From Phenylobacterium sp. (GTDB lineage: Bacteria; Pseudomonadota; Alphaproteobacteria; Caulobacterales; Caulobacteraceae), in NCBI RefSeq assembly GCF_004299445.1, contig NZ_SCTC01000010.1, positions 1 through 36,637 on the forward strand: a DNA stretch of 36,637 nt, read 5' to 3'. Shown piece by piece: positions 1 to 9,651 of this stretch. The position numbers and the translations under genes are program-made. Positions within the stretch are counted from its first letter, which is position 1. Each line of letters begins with the position of its first letter. The notes under the pieces were generated by a model that ran no database searches, was not told the DNA's origin, and worked only from the letters and a program-made list of their open reading frames with translations.

Positions 1-126
1 CGCGACGCCCGCGCCGGCCGCAACCCGCGCACCGGCGAGCCGGTTGACGTGCGCGCCAAACACGTTCCCTTTTTCAAGAGCGGCAAAGAGCTGCGCGAGC
101 GCCTGAACGCCGAGGACGAGGGTTAG
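1..126 (+). CDS. ihfB: Integration host factor subunit beta, C-terminal fragment
   Basis: The first 41 codons in frame 1, ending at the TAG at 124-126, are the C-terminus of an HU/IHF-family DNA-bending protein. The sequence shows the family's C-terminal arm: RNPRTGEPV, then [15 protein letters not shown], the helix that closes the body of IHF/HU proteins. The N-terminal half lies before the window, so start and regulation are not visible. IHF versus HU is decided by the RNPRTGE...[15 protein letters not shown] wording and by the position beside the trpFBA-accD-folC block, where alphaproteobacteria carry ihfB. A 7-bp inverted repeat (117-123 with 132-138) overlaps the stop codon and could be a weak terminator, although no T-run follows. 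Confidence 0.85.
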   Translation, partial: RDARAGRNPRTGEPVDVRAKHVPFFKSGKELRERLNAEDEG

Positions 127-176
127 TCTCGACCCTCGCCGCGCTGGCTGGCCGCTCGCATAGGGGAGGGTTTCAG

Positions 177-587
177 ATGGGCGTATTCTCGGAATTTCGC
201 GAGTTCATTGCGCGCGGCAATGTCGTGGACCTCGCCGTCGGCGTGATCATCGGCGCGGCCTTCAACGACATCGTCAAGGTGCTGGTCGACCAGGTGGTGA
301 TGCCGCCGATCGGCCTGCTCACGTCGGGCGTCGATTTCTCGAAGCTGGCGATCGTGCTCAAGCCGGACGACCCGGCCACCGAGGCCAGCGAGCTGGTGGC
401 GATCCAGTACGGCGCGCTGATCAACTCGGGCATCAAGTTCCTGATCGTGGCCTGGGTGGTCTTCATGATCGTGAAGGCCGTGAACGCCATGCGCCGGGCC
501 CCGCCGCCCGCCGACGCCGCCCCGGCCGCGCCGCCGCCCCAGGAAGCCCTGCTGGCCGAGATCCGCGATCTGCTGAAAGCGAAGTAA
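177..587 (+). CDS. mscL: Large-conductance mechanosensitive channel MscL
   Basis: This 136-residue inner-membrane protein forms the homopentameric emergency valve that opens on hypo-osmotic shock. The order is typical: amphipathic N-terminal helix (FSEFREFIARGN, residues 4-15), TM1 with the glycine/alanine-rich gate (VVDLAVGVIIGAAF, about 16-29), the conserved VMPPIGLL turn, a periplasmic loop (about 50-80), TM2 (about 86-106), a Pro/Ala linker, and the C-terminal bundle helix (LLAEIRDLLKAK). Length matches the family. The ATG at 177 is preceded by a clear purine-rich ribosome site (GGGGAGGG, 162-169). It is unrelated in pathway to ihfB or trpF and probably a separate transcript; a hairpin lies just after it. 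Confidence 0.95.
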   Translation: MGVFSEFREFIARGNVVDLAVGVIIGAAFNDIVKVLVDQVVMPPIGLLTSGVDFSKLAIVLKPDDPATEASELVAIQYGALINSGIKFLIVAWVVFMIVKAVNAMRRAPPPADAAPAAPPPQEALLAEIRDLLKAK

Positions 588-594
588 CGCCCCT

Positions 595-626
595 CCCGCA
601 ACAGGGCTTGATGCCCTATCTGCGGG
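595..626 (+). promoter_or_regulatory. Two-tier hairpin immediately upstream of trpF
   Basis: CCCGCA (595-600) pairs with TGCGGG (621-626). Inside it AGGGC (603-607) pairs with GCCCT (613-617) around loop TTGAT, with a small AC/ATC internal loop. The structure ends two bases before the trpF ATG at 629 and begins 7 bases after the mscL stop. It contains the only purine-rich stretch (GCGGGG) that could act as the trpF ribosome site. It has no T-run, so it may hinder trpF initiation or protect the mscL 3' end rather than act as a classic terminator. Confidence 0.45.
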
Positions 627-628
627 GC

Positions 629-1273
629 ATGACCGCGACCGCGAAGATCTGTGGACTGACGACGCCCGAGGCCGTGGCCGCCGCCGTGGACGGGCGCGCA
701 AGCCATATCGGCTTCATGTTCTTCCCGAAGAGCCCGCGGAACATCGCGCCCGACGCCGCCGCGCGGCTGGTTCCGGCGGCGCGGGCCAAGGGTGTGAAGA
801 TCGTGGCGGTTGTGGTCGATCCCACCGACAACGAGCTGGACGCCATCGTGACGGGCCTCTCGCCCGACCTGATCCAGCTGCACGGCAAGGAGAAGCCAGC
901 GCGCGTGCGCGAGATCGCCCAGCGGTCGGGACGGGGGCTGATCAAGGTGATCCCGGTCTCGGAGGCCGCCGATTTCGCCGAAGCCGCAGCCTACGAGCCC
1001 CTGGTCGAGCACCTGATGTTCGAGACCAAGCCGCCCAAGGACGCCGACCGCCCCGGCGGCCTGGGCGTGGCCTTCGACTGGACCCTGCTGGAGGGTCGGC
1101 GCTTCCAGCGGCCGTGGTTCCTGGCCGGGGGTCTGGATCCCTGGAACGTGACCGGCGCGATCGGCGCTTCCAAGGCCCCTCTGGTGGACGTTTCCTCTGG
1201 CGTGGAGCGCGGTCCCGGACTAAAGGACCCGGCCTTGATTACGGCGTTCCTCGACGCTGTTCGCCGCGCCTGA
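629..1273 (+). CDS. trpF: Phosphoribosylanthranilate isomerase
   Basis: TrpF performs the Amadori rearrangement of N-(5-phosphoribosyl)anthranilate to CdRP in tryptophan synthesis. The 214-residue (beta/alpha)8 protein shows the catalytic cysteine in KICGLTTPE (Cys8), the catalytic aspartate in FDWTLL, and the C-terminal phosphate-binding strands FLAGGL and DVSSGVERGPG. I chose the ATG at 629 because homologous TrpF proteins begin a few residues before KICGL; an in-frame ATG at 611 lies in the loop of the upstream hairpin and would add six residues. It is followed after 15 bases by trpB, so trpFBA is an operon; the trpE/G/D/C genes are not in this window. Confidence 0.95.
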   Translation: MTATAKICGLTTPEAVAAAVDGRASHIGFMFFPKSPRNIAPDAAARLVPAARAKGVKIVAVVVDPTDNELDAIVTGLSPDLIQLHGKEKPARVREIAQRSGRGLIKVIPVSEAADFAEAAAYEPLVEHLMFETKPPKDADRPGGLGVAFDWTLLEGRRFQRPWFLAGGLDPWNVTGAIGASKAPLVDVSSGVERGPGLKDPALITAFLDAVRRA

Positions 1274-1288
1274 GACGCTTTGCCGACC

Positions 1289-2505
<1,217 letters not shown>

Positions 2506-2509
<4 letters not shown>

Positions 2510-3333
2510 CCAAGGCACGTATCGACGCCCGCTTCGCCGCGCTGAAGGCGGAAGGCCGCGCGGCCTTCGTCAGCTATGTGATGGCCGGCGACCCCGATCC
2601 TGCGACGGCGGCGAAGATCCTGAAGGGCCTGCCGGCCGCCGGCGCGGACGTGATCGAGGTGGGCTTCCCGTTCTCCGACCCCATGGCCGAGGGCCCGCCG
2701 ATCCAGCGGGCCGCACAACGGGCGCTCGCCAAGGGCATGACCCTGGCGGGGACGCTGGCGGCGATCGCGGCGTTCCGGGAGGACGACCAGGACACGCCCA
2801 TCATCCTGATGGGCTACACCAACCCGCTGGTCACCTGGGGCTACGAGGCCTTCGCGCGTGACGCGGCCGCGGCCGGGGTGGACGGCCTCATCGTCGTCGA
2901 CCTGCCGCCCGAGGAAGCCGACGAACTGGCCGACGCGCTGGACGCCAACCAGCTGTCGCTGATCCGCCTGGCCACCCCCACCACCGACGACAAGCGCCTG
3001 CCGGTCGTGATCCGCCGCACCTCGGGCTTCGTCTACTATGTCTCGGTCGCCGGCGTGACCGGGGTGAAGGAGGCCGACGCCGACGCCGTGGCGCCGCACG
3101 TGGCGCGGGTGCGCAAGGCCTCGGGACTTCCGGTCGCCGTGGGCTTCGGGATCAAGACACCGGAGCGCGCCGGCGCTATAGCCAAGGTCGCCGATGCGGT
3201 GGTCGTGGGGTCCGCGCTTGTGGACGAAGTGGCCGAAGCGGTGAATTTGAACGAAGACGTGACCGGGCGAGTTCTTTCCAAAGTGGCTTCCCTTGCTAAG
3301 GCTGTGCGCCTCGCACGTCGGATCCCGGCCTAA
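2506..3333 (+). CDS. trpA: Tryptophan synthase alpha subunit (TTG start)
   Basis: TrpA cleaves indole-3-glycerol phosphate to indole, which is channelled to TrpB. The 275-residue TIM barrel contains the catalytic glutamate in [10 protein letters not shown] and the catalytic aspartate a few residues later, then [10 protein letters not shown] and the phosphate-binding GFGI and VVGSALV strands. The open frame continues upstream through trpB, but homology begins at [13 protein letters not shown], so the TTG at 2506-2508, which shares bases with the trpB TGA (2507-2509), is the probable start. A TTG in a stop-start overlap suggests reinitiation by ribosomes leaving trpB. Confidence 0.93.
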
Positions 3334-3341
3334 ACAACATC

Positions 3342-4262
3342 ATGGCGATGGCTGAACAGCGAAACGACAAGCCCGGGCGTGCGCCCTCCTCCGAGCGCCG
3401 CCGCGGCTGGCTCTCCCGCATTGCGCCCGGCGTCCGGGGCCTGACCAAGAAGGACACGCCCGAGAACCTGTGGGTGAAGGACCCGGACAGCGGCGAGATG
3501 CTGTACCGGCCCGACCTGGAGGCGGCCCTGTGGGTCACGCCGTCGGGCAATCACATGCGGATCGGCTCGAAGCTGCGCCTGCAGTACACCTTCGACGACG
3601 GCCAGTTCGAACGCATCTCGACCCCCGAAGTCGTGGAAGACCCCCTGCGGTTCCCCGACGACAAGCCCTACCCCGAGCGCCTGAAGGCGGCCCGCAAGGC
3701 CACGGGCGAGCAGGACTCCATGGCGATCGCGTTCGGCAAGATCGCGGGCCAGGAGGCCGTGGTGATCGTGCAGGACTTCTTCTTCATGGGCGGATCGCTG
3801 GGCATGGCCGCCGGCGAGACCTTCGTGAAGGCCGCCAAGGAGGCCGTGAAGCGCGAGGTCCCGCTGGTGATCTTCACCGCTTCGGGCGGCGCGCGCATGC
3901 AGGAGGGGACGCTGTCCCTGATGCAGATGGCCCGGACCACCCTGGCCCTGAACGAGGTCAAGTCGGCCGGCCTGCCCTACATCGTGGTGTTCACCGACCC
4001 CACGACCGGCGGCGTCAGCGCCTCGTACGCCATGCTGGGCGATGTCCACCTGGCCGAGCCCAACGCCACCATCGGCTTCTCGGGCCGCCGCGTCATCGAG
4101 CAGACCATCCGCGAGACCCTGCCGGCCAGCTTCCAGCGGTCGGAGTTCCTGGTCGAGCACGGCATGGTCGACCAGGTGGTGAAACGCGCCGACATCCCGG
4201 AAAAGCTGGGATCGATCATGAAGACCCTTATGATGGGCCGTGAGCGCCGTTCCGCCGCCTGA
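3342..4262 (+). CDS. accD: Acetyl-CoA carboxylase carboxyltransferase beta subunit, cysteine-free
   Basis: AccD, with AccA, transfers CO2 from carboxybiotin to acetyl-CoA to make malonyl-CoA for fatty-acid synthesis. The 306-residue protein has an N-terminal extension, then PENLWVKDPDSGEM where the four-cysteine zinc ribbon normally lies, then the crotonase-fold core (MGGSLGMAAGE, ASGGARMQEG, DPTTGGVSASYAMLGD, IGFSGRRVIEQT). No cysteine occurs anywhere in the translation, so the zinc ribbon is lost; the rest of the catalytic core is intact. It begins 8 bases after trpA. ATG 3342 and ATG 3348 are both possible starts, and neither has a strong ribosome site. The neighbouring folC overlaps its end. 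Confidence 0.95.
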   Translation: MAMAEQRNDKPGRAPSSERRRGWLSRIAPGVRGLTKKDTPENLWVKDPDSGEMLYRPDLEAALWVTPSGNHMRIGSKLRLQYTFDDGQFERISTPEVVEDPLRFPDDKPYPERLKAARKATGEQDSMAIAFGKIAGQEAVVIVQDFFFMGGSLGMAAGETFVKAAKEAVKREVPLVIFTASGGARMQEGTLSLMQMARTTLALNEVKSAGLPYIVVFTDPTTGGVSASYAMLGDVHLAEPNATIGFSGRRVIEQTIRETLPASFQRSEFLVEHGMVDQVVKRADIPEKLGSIMKTLMMGRERRSAA

Positions 4263-5598
4263 TATTCCGGCTTTCGATCCCGGACACGACCCGATCCGCG
4301 CCTCCGACGCGGTGATCCAGCGCCTGCGCGCCAACCATCCGACCCTGATCGACCTGACCACCGGCCGCGTCGAGCGGCTGCTGGCGGCGGTGGGCCGGCC
4401 CGACCTGAAGCTGCCGCCGGTGATCCACGTGGCGGGCACCAACGGCAAGGGCTCGACGGTGGCCTACCTGCGGGCCATCGCCGAGGCGGCGGGGCTGAAG
4501 GCGCACTGCCTGACCTCGCCGCATCTGGTGCGATTCGCCGAGCGGATCCGGCTGGCCGGCAAACTGATCACCGACGCGCAGCTCACCGAGCTCACGGATC
4601 GGCTGGAAGCGGCCAATGCCGGCGAGCCGATCAGCTTCTTCGAGATCACGACGGTCCTGGCCTATCTGGCCTTCGCCGAGACGCCGGCCGACGTCTGCAT
4701 CGTGGAAGTCGGCCTGGGGGGCCGCTTCGACGCCACCAACATCTTCGAGGCGCCGGCGGTCAGCGTGATCACGCCGGTGGACTACGACCATGTGGAGATG
4801 CTGGGGCCGGGCCTGTCCAAGATCGCCTGGGAGAAGGCCGGGATCATCAAGCACGGCCGCCCCGTCGTGGTCGCCCGCCAGCAGGATGAGGCGCTGGAGA
4901 TGATCGAGCGCGAGGCGGACGACCGCATGGCCCCCTTGCTGTTGATGGGCCGCGACTTCGACGCCTGGGAGGAACGCGGACGGCTGCTGGTGCAGATGCC
5001 CGACCGGCTGCTGGACCTGCCGGCGCCCAGTCTGTTCGGCGGCTATCAGTTCGACAATGCGGGCGTGGCGGTCGCCGCGGCGCTGACCTTCGACCGTGGG
5101 CTGTCGGACGAGGTGCTGGGCGCGGGCGTGACCTCGACAGTCTGGCCGGCGCGGATGCAGCGGCTCACCGCCGGGCCGCTGGCCGAGCTCGCGAAGGCGC
5201 GAGGCGCCGACCTGTGGCTGGACGGCGGGCACAATCCGCACGCCGGGCGCGCCCTGGCCGAGGCGGCGTCGCGCCTGATCGACCGCGATCCGCGACCGCT
5301 GGTGCTGGTGACGGGGATGTTCGCCCGCAAGGACGCCGAGGGCTTCTTCCGCCCCTTCGCCGAAATGCGCCCGCGGGTGATCTGCACCACGTTCGACAGC
5401 CCCATCGCCGCAAGCGCCGAGGAGCTGGTGGCGGCGGCGGTGAGGGCCGGCCTGTCGCCCGAGACATCGTCCAACGTCATGGACGGCGTGGCGCGCGCGC
5501 TCGAAACGGAGGGTCCCGCGCCGCACGTGTTGGTTTGTGGGGGGTTGCACTTCGCCGGCGAAGTGCTGGCGATGAGCCCGGAGACCTGGCCGACGTAG
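4240..5598 (+). CDS. folC: Bifunctional folylpolyglutamate synthase / dihydrofolate synthase
   Basis: FolC adds L-glutamate to dihydropteroate and then extends the polyglutamate tail of folates, in an ATP-dependent Mur-ligase-like reaction in the cytoplasm. The 452-residue protein has the ATP-binding loop HVAGTNGKGST, the folate-proximal SPHLVRFAERI, the EVGLGGRFDATN motif, the ITPVDYDH strand with the metal-binding histidine, and LDGGHNPHAG in the C-terminal ligase domain. The proposed GTG at 4240 overlaps the accD 3' end by 23 bases and gives the normal N-terminus. Its 3' end faces trxA across a repeat-filled 144-base junction. Confidence 0.93.
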   Translation: MSAVPPPDIPAFDPGHDPIRASDAVIQRLRANHPTLIDLTTGRVERLLAAVGRPDLKLPPVIHVAGTNGKGSTVAYLRAIAEAAGLKAHCLTSPHLVRFAERIRLAGKLITDAQLTELTDRLEAANAGEPISFFEITTVLAYLAFAETPADVCIVEVGLGGRFDATNIFEAPAVSVITPVDYDHVEMLGPGLSKIAWEKAGIIKHGRPVVVARQQDEALEMIEREADDRMAPLLLMGRDFDAWEERGRLLVQMPDRLLDLPAPSLFGGYQFDNAGVAVAAALTFDRGLSDEVLGAGVTSTVWPARMQRLTAGPLAELAKARGADLWLDGGHNPHAGRALAEAASRLIDRDPRPLVLVTGMFARKDAEGFFRPFAEMRPRVICTTFDSPIAASAEELVAAAVRAGLSPETSSNVMDGVARALETEGPAPHVLVCGGLHFAGEVLAMSPETWPT

Positions 5599-5600
5599 TT

Positions 5601-5651
5601 TCCCTCCCCAGAGGGGAGGGCCAGACCGCGAAGCGGTCAGGGCGGGGAAGT
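5601..5651 (+). repeat. Palindromic interspersed repeat, copy 1
   Basis: This is a 51-base element three bases after the folC stop. It has an 8-bp stem (5602-5609 with 5613-5620, CCCTCCCC / GGGGAGGG, loop AGA), a second 6-bp stem (GACCGC / GCGGTC, 5624-5629 with 5633-5638, loop GAA), and a GGGCGGGGAAGT tail. Copy 2 repeats this order in inverted orientation 34 bases later. The position between convergent genes suggests a bidirectional terminator or mRNA 3'-end stabiliser. Confidence 0.8.
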
Positions 5652-5685
5652 TTGGGCCGGAACTCAGAGGGTGGGGAGGATCAAG

Positions 5686-5737
5686 ACTTCCCCACCCGGC
5701 TCGCTTCGCTCGCCACCCTCCCCATAAAGGGGAGGGA
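5686..5737 (-). repeat. Palindromic interspersed repeat, copy 2 (inverted)
   Basis: Read on the minus strand this has the same layout as copy 1: the TCCCTCCCC/GGGGAGGGT stem (arms at 5716-5723 and 5729-5736), a GCGAGC-GAA-GCGAGC middle segment, and the GGGTGGGGAAGT tail. The middle segment keeps the GAA centre but not the pairing of copy 1. It ends 5 bases from the trxA stop and would form the 3' end of the trxA message. The two copies can also pair with each other into one long hairpin. Confidence 0.8.
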
Positions 5738-5742
5738 AGTAC

Positions 5743-6072
5743 TTACGCCGCGACGCCCGCTTCGGTCAGCCACTCCAGGATCTTCTGCTTGGGCATGGCG
5801 CCGACCTTCATCGAGGCCATCTGGCCGCCCTTGAACAGCATCATGGTGGGGATGCCGCGGACGCCGTAGCGCGAGGGGGTGGTCGGGCTCTGCTCGATGT
5901 CGAGCTTGGCGATCGTGACCTTGCCTTCGAGCTCGGCGGCGAGCTGTTCCAGGGCGGGGGCGATCTGCTTGCAGGGGCCGCACCATTCCGCCCAGAAGTC
6001 CACGAGGACGGGGGTCTCGGATTGCAGGACGTCGGCCTGGAAGGTGTCGTCGGTGACCTTCACGGTGCTCAT
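5743..6072 (-). CDS. trxA: Thioredoxin 1
   Basis: TrxA is the cytoplasmic dithiol-disulfide oxidoreductase that reduces ribonucleotide reductase, methionine sulfoxide reductases and peroxiredoxins. The 109-residue protein has the redox centre WCGPC (Cys31, Cys34), the buried aspartate in VLVDFWAEW, and the cis-proline in GIPT. Length and fold order are standard. It lies 84 bases after addA, and a candidate promoter overlaps the addA stop codon, so trxA is probably transcribed both from its own promoter and by read-through from the upstream cluster. Cytoplasmic thioredoxin is also the expected electron donor to the ScsB/DsbD-type transporter at 18,075-20,192. Confidence 0.97.
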   Translation of the reverse strand: MSTVKVTDDTFQADVLQSETPVLVDFWAEWCGPCKQIAPALEQLAAELEGKVTIAKLDIEQSPTTPSRYGVRGIPTMMLFKGGQMASMKVGAMPKQKILEWLTEAGVAA

Positions 6073-6131
6073 CGGGTAACTCCTATCGCGCGGCGTTCAT
6101 CCTAACGAGATTCCGCACTTCTTGATCCGGC

Positions 6132-6160
6132 CATGTAGGCGGGCTCCTGCCTTGTATCAA
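6132..6160 (-). promoter_or_regulatory. Candidate trxA promoter
   Basis: On the minus strand TTGATA (6155-6160) and TACATG (6132-6137) are separated by 17 bases. This is a fair match to housekeeping -35/-10 elements and to the Caulobacter-type TANAWC -10. The -35 overlaps the addA stop codon. Transcription would start near 6124, giving a leader of about 50 bases before the trxA ATG. The call rests only on pattern and position. Confidence 0.4.
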
Positions 6161-9100
6161 CCGTCACGGCGGAGGTCGGCAAGGGTTTGGGCCAACAGGA
6201 TTTCTGGAACCGGCATCAGCTTCGGGCCGTCGGTCCAGACGATGGCGGCCTCGATCCGGCGGCCCGGAAAGATGTCGGCGAGGACGGCCGCATAGAGCGC
6301 CATCTGGCGCAGATAGGCCGGGTCGGCGTCCTCGATGCGGTCGGGCGAAGGCCGATTGGTCTTGAAATCCACCACCAGCACCCGATCCGGAAGGACGATG
6401 AGGCGGTCGATGCGCCCCGAGATGCGCAGGCCGGGCGGGAGGGCGGCGGCTGTCCCGGCCACCGCGACCTCGGCGCGGGAACCGGGGCCGAACACCTCCG
6501 CGAAGCGCGGGTCTTCCAGCACCGACAGCGCGGCGGCGGCCATCTCGGCGCGCTGGACATCGGTGAGGTCTGGCTCGCGGGCCAGCAGCGCGCCGGCCCC
6601 CGCCGCGCGCTCGGACGTGGGCAGGTCAGGCAGCAGCTGCAGCAGGCGGTGGACGATGTCGCCCCGGCGGAAGCGGCCCAGACCGGTGGCTTCGGCCAGC
6701 GGCGACGGGGCGGCGTCGATCACCCCCTCGCCCAGGTCGGATGGCGAGGCATAGCGGGCGAACGCCTCAGGCGTGGCGACGACGCGGGCCCATCCCGGCA
6801 GCGCCGGGGCGGCGACGACAGCGACCGGCCGGGCGCGAACCCGCTGGGGATCGGGGCCATAGCGGCGGAACCGGCCGCCGGCGTCATCCTCCAGTTCGCG
6901 TACCTGGTCGGCGAGACCTGCGTCCGTGACCGCGTCGCGAATCGCGCCCCACCAGCCCTTCAGCTTGTCGGGATCGGTGCGCTCGGCGCGACGGCCGCAC
7001 AGCACCAGACGGTCGCGGGCCCGGGTCAGGGCCACATAGAGCAGGCGAAAGGCCTCGGCCTCCTCACGGTCGGCGCGCAGCTTGCGGGCCGCGGTCGTGG
7101 GCGGGCAGTCGTTGGCCGACCGGGCGCTCCAGAGGAAGCCCTGGCCCTCGGGGCCGCGATCGACGGCCATCAGCGGCGAGCCGCGCTGGGCGCCGGCGAG
7201 ATTGGTCTCGGGCAGGAAGACGATCGGCGCCTCCAGGCCCTTGGCGCCATGGGCGGTCATGACCCGGACCTCGTCGCGCGAGGCCTCCATCTCACGCTTC
7301 ACCAGGATCTCCAGGCCCGACAGCTCGTCGGCCAGGCTCTCGAGGTCGTGGGCGCCGCGCTCCTCGGCGGCCAGCACCTGGTTCAGGAACTCGTCCAGCG
7401 CGTCCTTCGCCTCGGCGCCCAGCCGGCCCAGCAGGCGCTGGCGCATCGAGCGGCCGTCGTCGCCGACGTGCTCGATCAGGCGGACGTAGAACTCGAAGGG
7501 CCGCGCCCCGCGGGCCGCGTCGCGGGCCAGCTGCAGGAACGTCTCGGCCGCGGCCCAGGCGGCGACCTCGTGCGCGCGGTTGCGCAGCGTGGCCCACAGG
7601 CCGCCCGATCGGCCGTAGGCCAGGTCGTAGAGGCCGTCGTCGTCCAGCCCGCAGAACGGGCTCTTCAATAGGGCGGCGAGGGTCAGGTCGTCGCCGGGGA
7701 AGAGCGCGAAGCGGGCCAGCGCCAGCAGGTCGTCGAAGATGATGTGGCCCGACAGCGACAGCCGGTCGGCGCCGGCTACCGGAAGGCGCTTGTGCTTCAG
7801 CTCGCGCAGGATCTCCTCGAACAGCGCGCCCCGGCGGCGCACCAGGATCAGCACGTCGCCGGCGGTGGCGGCGCGAAGCTGCTGGGTCTTCTCGTCGTAG
7901 ACGCCTTCGCCGCGGGCGATCAGGCCGTCGATCTCGGTCGCGATCCGCCGGGCGAGGCGGCGGTTGGCGCTGTCCTCGGATTCCAGGTCCAGCGGGGCAT
8001 CCCAGGCGCCGCGCTCCTGGCCCTTGCGGTCGACCTCCATGTCCCAGACGTCGACGCAGCCGAGGTGTTCCTGGCGCGGGGACGCCACCTCGTGGACGAC
8101 CGCATCCCCGGGCTGGACCGCCTCGATCAGGTGGGCGGGCGTGAAGACGGCGTCGACGAAGCTCAGCACCTGCGGCGTCGAACGCCACGACTTCAGGAGA
8201 TCGATCCGCTTCACCGGATGGCCGGCTCCGGCGGCGCGGTCGCGGTAGAACAGGAACTTGTCGGCCAGCAGCTCGGGCCGCGCGCCCTGGAACGAGTAGA
8301 TCGACTGCTTGCGGTCGCCCACCACGAAGACGCCCCGCGCCAGATCGCGCGCCTTTCGCGGCCGACCGGCGCCCGAGAAGAAGTCGTCGGTGAGCGCGTC
8401 GATGATCGCCCACTGCTCGGGCGCGGTGTCCTGCGCCTCGTCCAGCAGGATGTGGTCGACGCCGCCGTCCAGCTTGTAGAGCACCCAGGCCGCCGCATCG
8501 TCCTGCAGCAGCGCGCAGGTCTTCTCGACCAGGTCGGCGAAGTCGAGGGCGCCGGAAGCCTCTTTCTCGATGCGGTAGGCGTGCAGGTAGGCGTGGGCGA
8601 GGCTGAGCGCGTCGACGCTGTCGCGGCCGACCTGGGCGGCGCGCATGCGTTGGCGCAGGTTGTGCAGCCGCTCCTGCTCCTCGAGCAGGAAGGCGCGCAC
8701 GGCGGGCTCGGTCTGCAGCCGCTTCGCCGTCTCGACCCACTTCCGGGGCTCGTCCTCCTTCGTGAAGAAGAGGTCTGCCGCGTCGTCCAGGGACGGGTGC
8801 GCGTCGGCGGCGAGGGCTATCAGCGCGGCGGCCCGCTGGGCGTCGGTCTTGCCGCCAGGCTGCAGCACCTCAGCGGCGCGGCGGTACATCTGGCGATCCA
8901 GGCGCGCCATCGCCTCGGCGGCGAGCGCGTCGGGGTCTGTATCCGGCGGGATGTCGACGGCGCGCCAGACCCAGCCCTTGGCGCCCTCCAGCCCACCTTC
9001 CCGGTCGAAGAACGCGGCCAAAGCCCCCCGGCGGTTCTCGAACTCGGCGAACATCGCCTGGAAGCGGCGGAAGTCGAGCGAGACCGACAGGCGGCCGTAG

Positions 9101-9651
9101 GCGTCGGCAAGCTCGCCGGGCACGTTCAGCACATGGTGGGCCACGTTGCGGCGCGCGGCGGCGGCCACGGCGGCGGCGGCCGGCTCGTCCATCACCCGGA
9201 AGCCGGGCGGGACCTCGGCCTCCATCGGGAAGCGCTTCAGCACCTTCTCGCAGAAGGCGTGGATCGTCTGGATCTTCAGGCCGCCAGGCGTCTCCAGGGC
9301 GGCGGCGAACAGGCTGCGCGCTTCGGACAGGTCCTGGGCGTCGAAGCTCTTAGGCGCGCGCGAGCGCAGCTTGCCGAGGGCGTCGCGCAGTTCGGCGTCG
9401 CTGGCCACCGACCAGCCGCCCAGCCGGTCGTAGAGCCGCCGCTGCATCTCGGACGCCGCGGCCTTGGTGTAGGTCACGCACAGGATCGTCTCGGGCTTGG
9501 CGCCGCCCAGCAGCAGGCGCGCCACCCGGTCGATCAGGGTCTTCGTCTTGCCCGAACCGGCGTTGGCGGTGACGAATACCGACAGCGTGGGGTCGGCCGC
9601 CTCCTCCTGCGGGTTGCGCGCATCGGCGCTGAAGAGGTCGACGACGGTCAC
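6157..9651 (-). CDS. addA: AddA helicase-nuclease subunit (alphaproteobacterial type)
   Basis: AddA is the motor and nuclease subunit of the AddAB complex, which processes double-strand breaks and loads RecA. The 1164-residue protein is a UvrD/SF1A helicase: Walker A in TANAGSGKTKT (28-38), VTYTKAAASEM, Walker B HILLDEAQDTAPEQW (about residue 400), GDRKQSIYSFQGA, and motif VI LLYVALTRARDRL. A C-terminal PD-(D/E)XK nuclease domain is marked by VLVVDFKTNRPS (about residue 1095). The GTG start at 9649-9651 shares bases with the addB TGA (GTGA overlap), so translation is coupled to addB. Length is typical of alphaproteobacterial AddA. Confidence 0.96.
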   Translation of the reverse strand: MTVVDLFSADARNPQEEAADPTLSVFVTANAGSGKTKTLIDRVARLLLGGAKPETILCVTYTKAAASEMQRRLYDRLGGWSVASDAELRDALGKLRSRAPKSFDAQDLSEARSLFAAALETPGGLKIQTIHAFCEKVLKRFPMEAEVPPGFRVMDEPAAAAVAAAARRNVAHHVLNVPGELADAYGRLSVSLDFRRFQAMFAEFENRRGALAAFFDREGGLEGAKGWVWRAVDIPPDTDPDALAAEAMARLDRQMYRRAAEVLQPGGKTDAQRAAALIALAADAHPSLDDAADLFFTKEDEPRKWVETAKRLQTEPAVRAFLLEEQERLHNLRQRMRAAQVGRDSVDALSLAHAYLHAYRIEKEASGALDFADLVEKTCALLQDDAAAWVLYKLDGGVDHILLDEAQDTAPEQWAIIDALTDDFFSGAGRPRKARDLARGVFVVGDRKQSIYSFQGARPELLADKFLFYRDRAAGAGHPVKRIDLLKSWRSTPQVLSFVDAVFTPAHLIEAVQPGDAVVHEVASPRQEHLGCVDVWDMEVDRKGQERGAWDAPLDLESEDSANRRLARRIATEIDGLIARGEGVYDEKTQQLRAATAGDVLILVRRRGALFEEILRELKHKRLPVAGADRLSLSGHIIFDDLLALARFALFPGDDLTLAALLKSPFCGLDDDGLYDLAYGRSGGLWATLRNRAHEVAAWAAAETFLQLARDAARGARPFEFYVRLIEHVGDDGRSMRQRLLGRLGAEAKDALDEFLNQVLAAEERGAHDLESLADELSGLEILVKREMEASRDEVRVMTAHGAKGLEAPIVFLPETNLAGAQRGSPLMAVDRGPEGQGFLWSARSANDCPPTTAARKLRADREEAEAFRLLYVALTRARDRLVLCGRRAERTDPDKLKGWWGAIRDAVTDAGLADQVRELEDDAGGRFRRYGPDPQRVRARPVAVVAAPALPGWARVVATPEAFARYASPSDLGEGVIDAAPSPLAEATGLGRFRRGDIVHRLLQLLPDLPTSERAAGAGALLAREPDLTDVQRAEMAAAALSVLEDPRFAEVFGPGSRAEVAVAGTAAALPPGLRISGRIDRLIVLPDRVLVVDFKTNRPSPDRIEDADPAYLRQMALYAAVLADIFPGRRIEAAIVWTDGPKLMPVPEILLAQTLADLRRDG

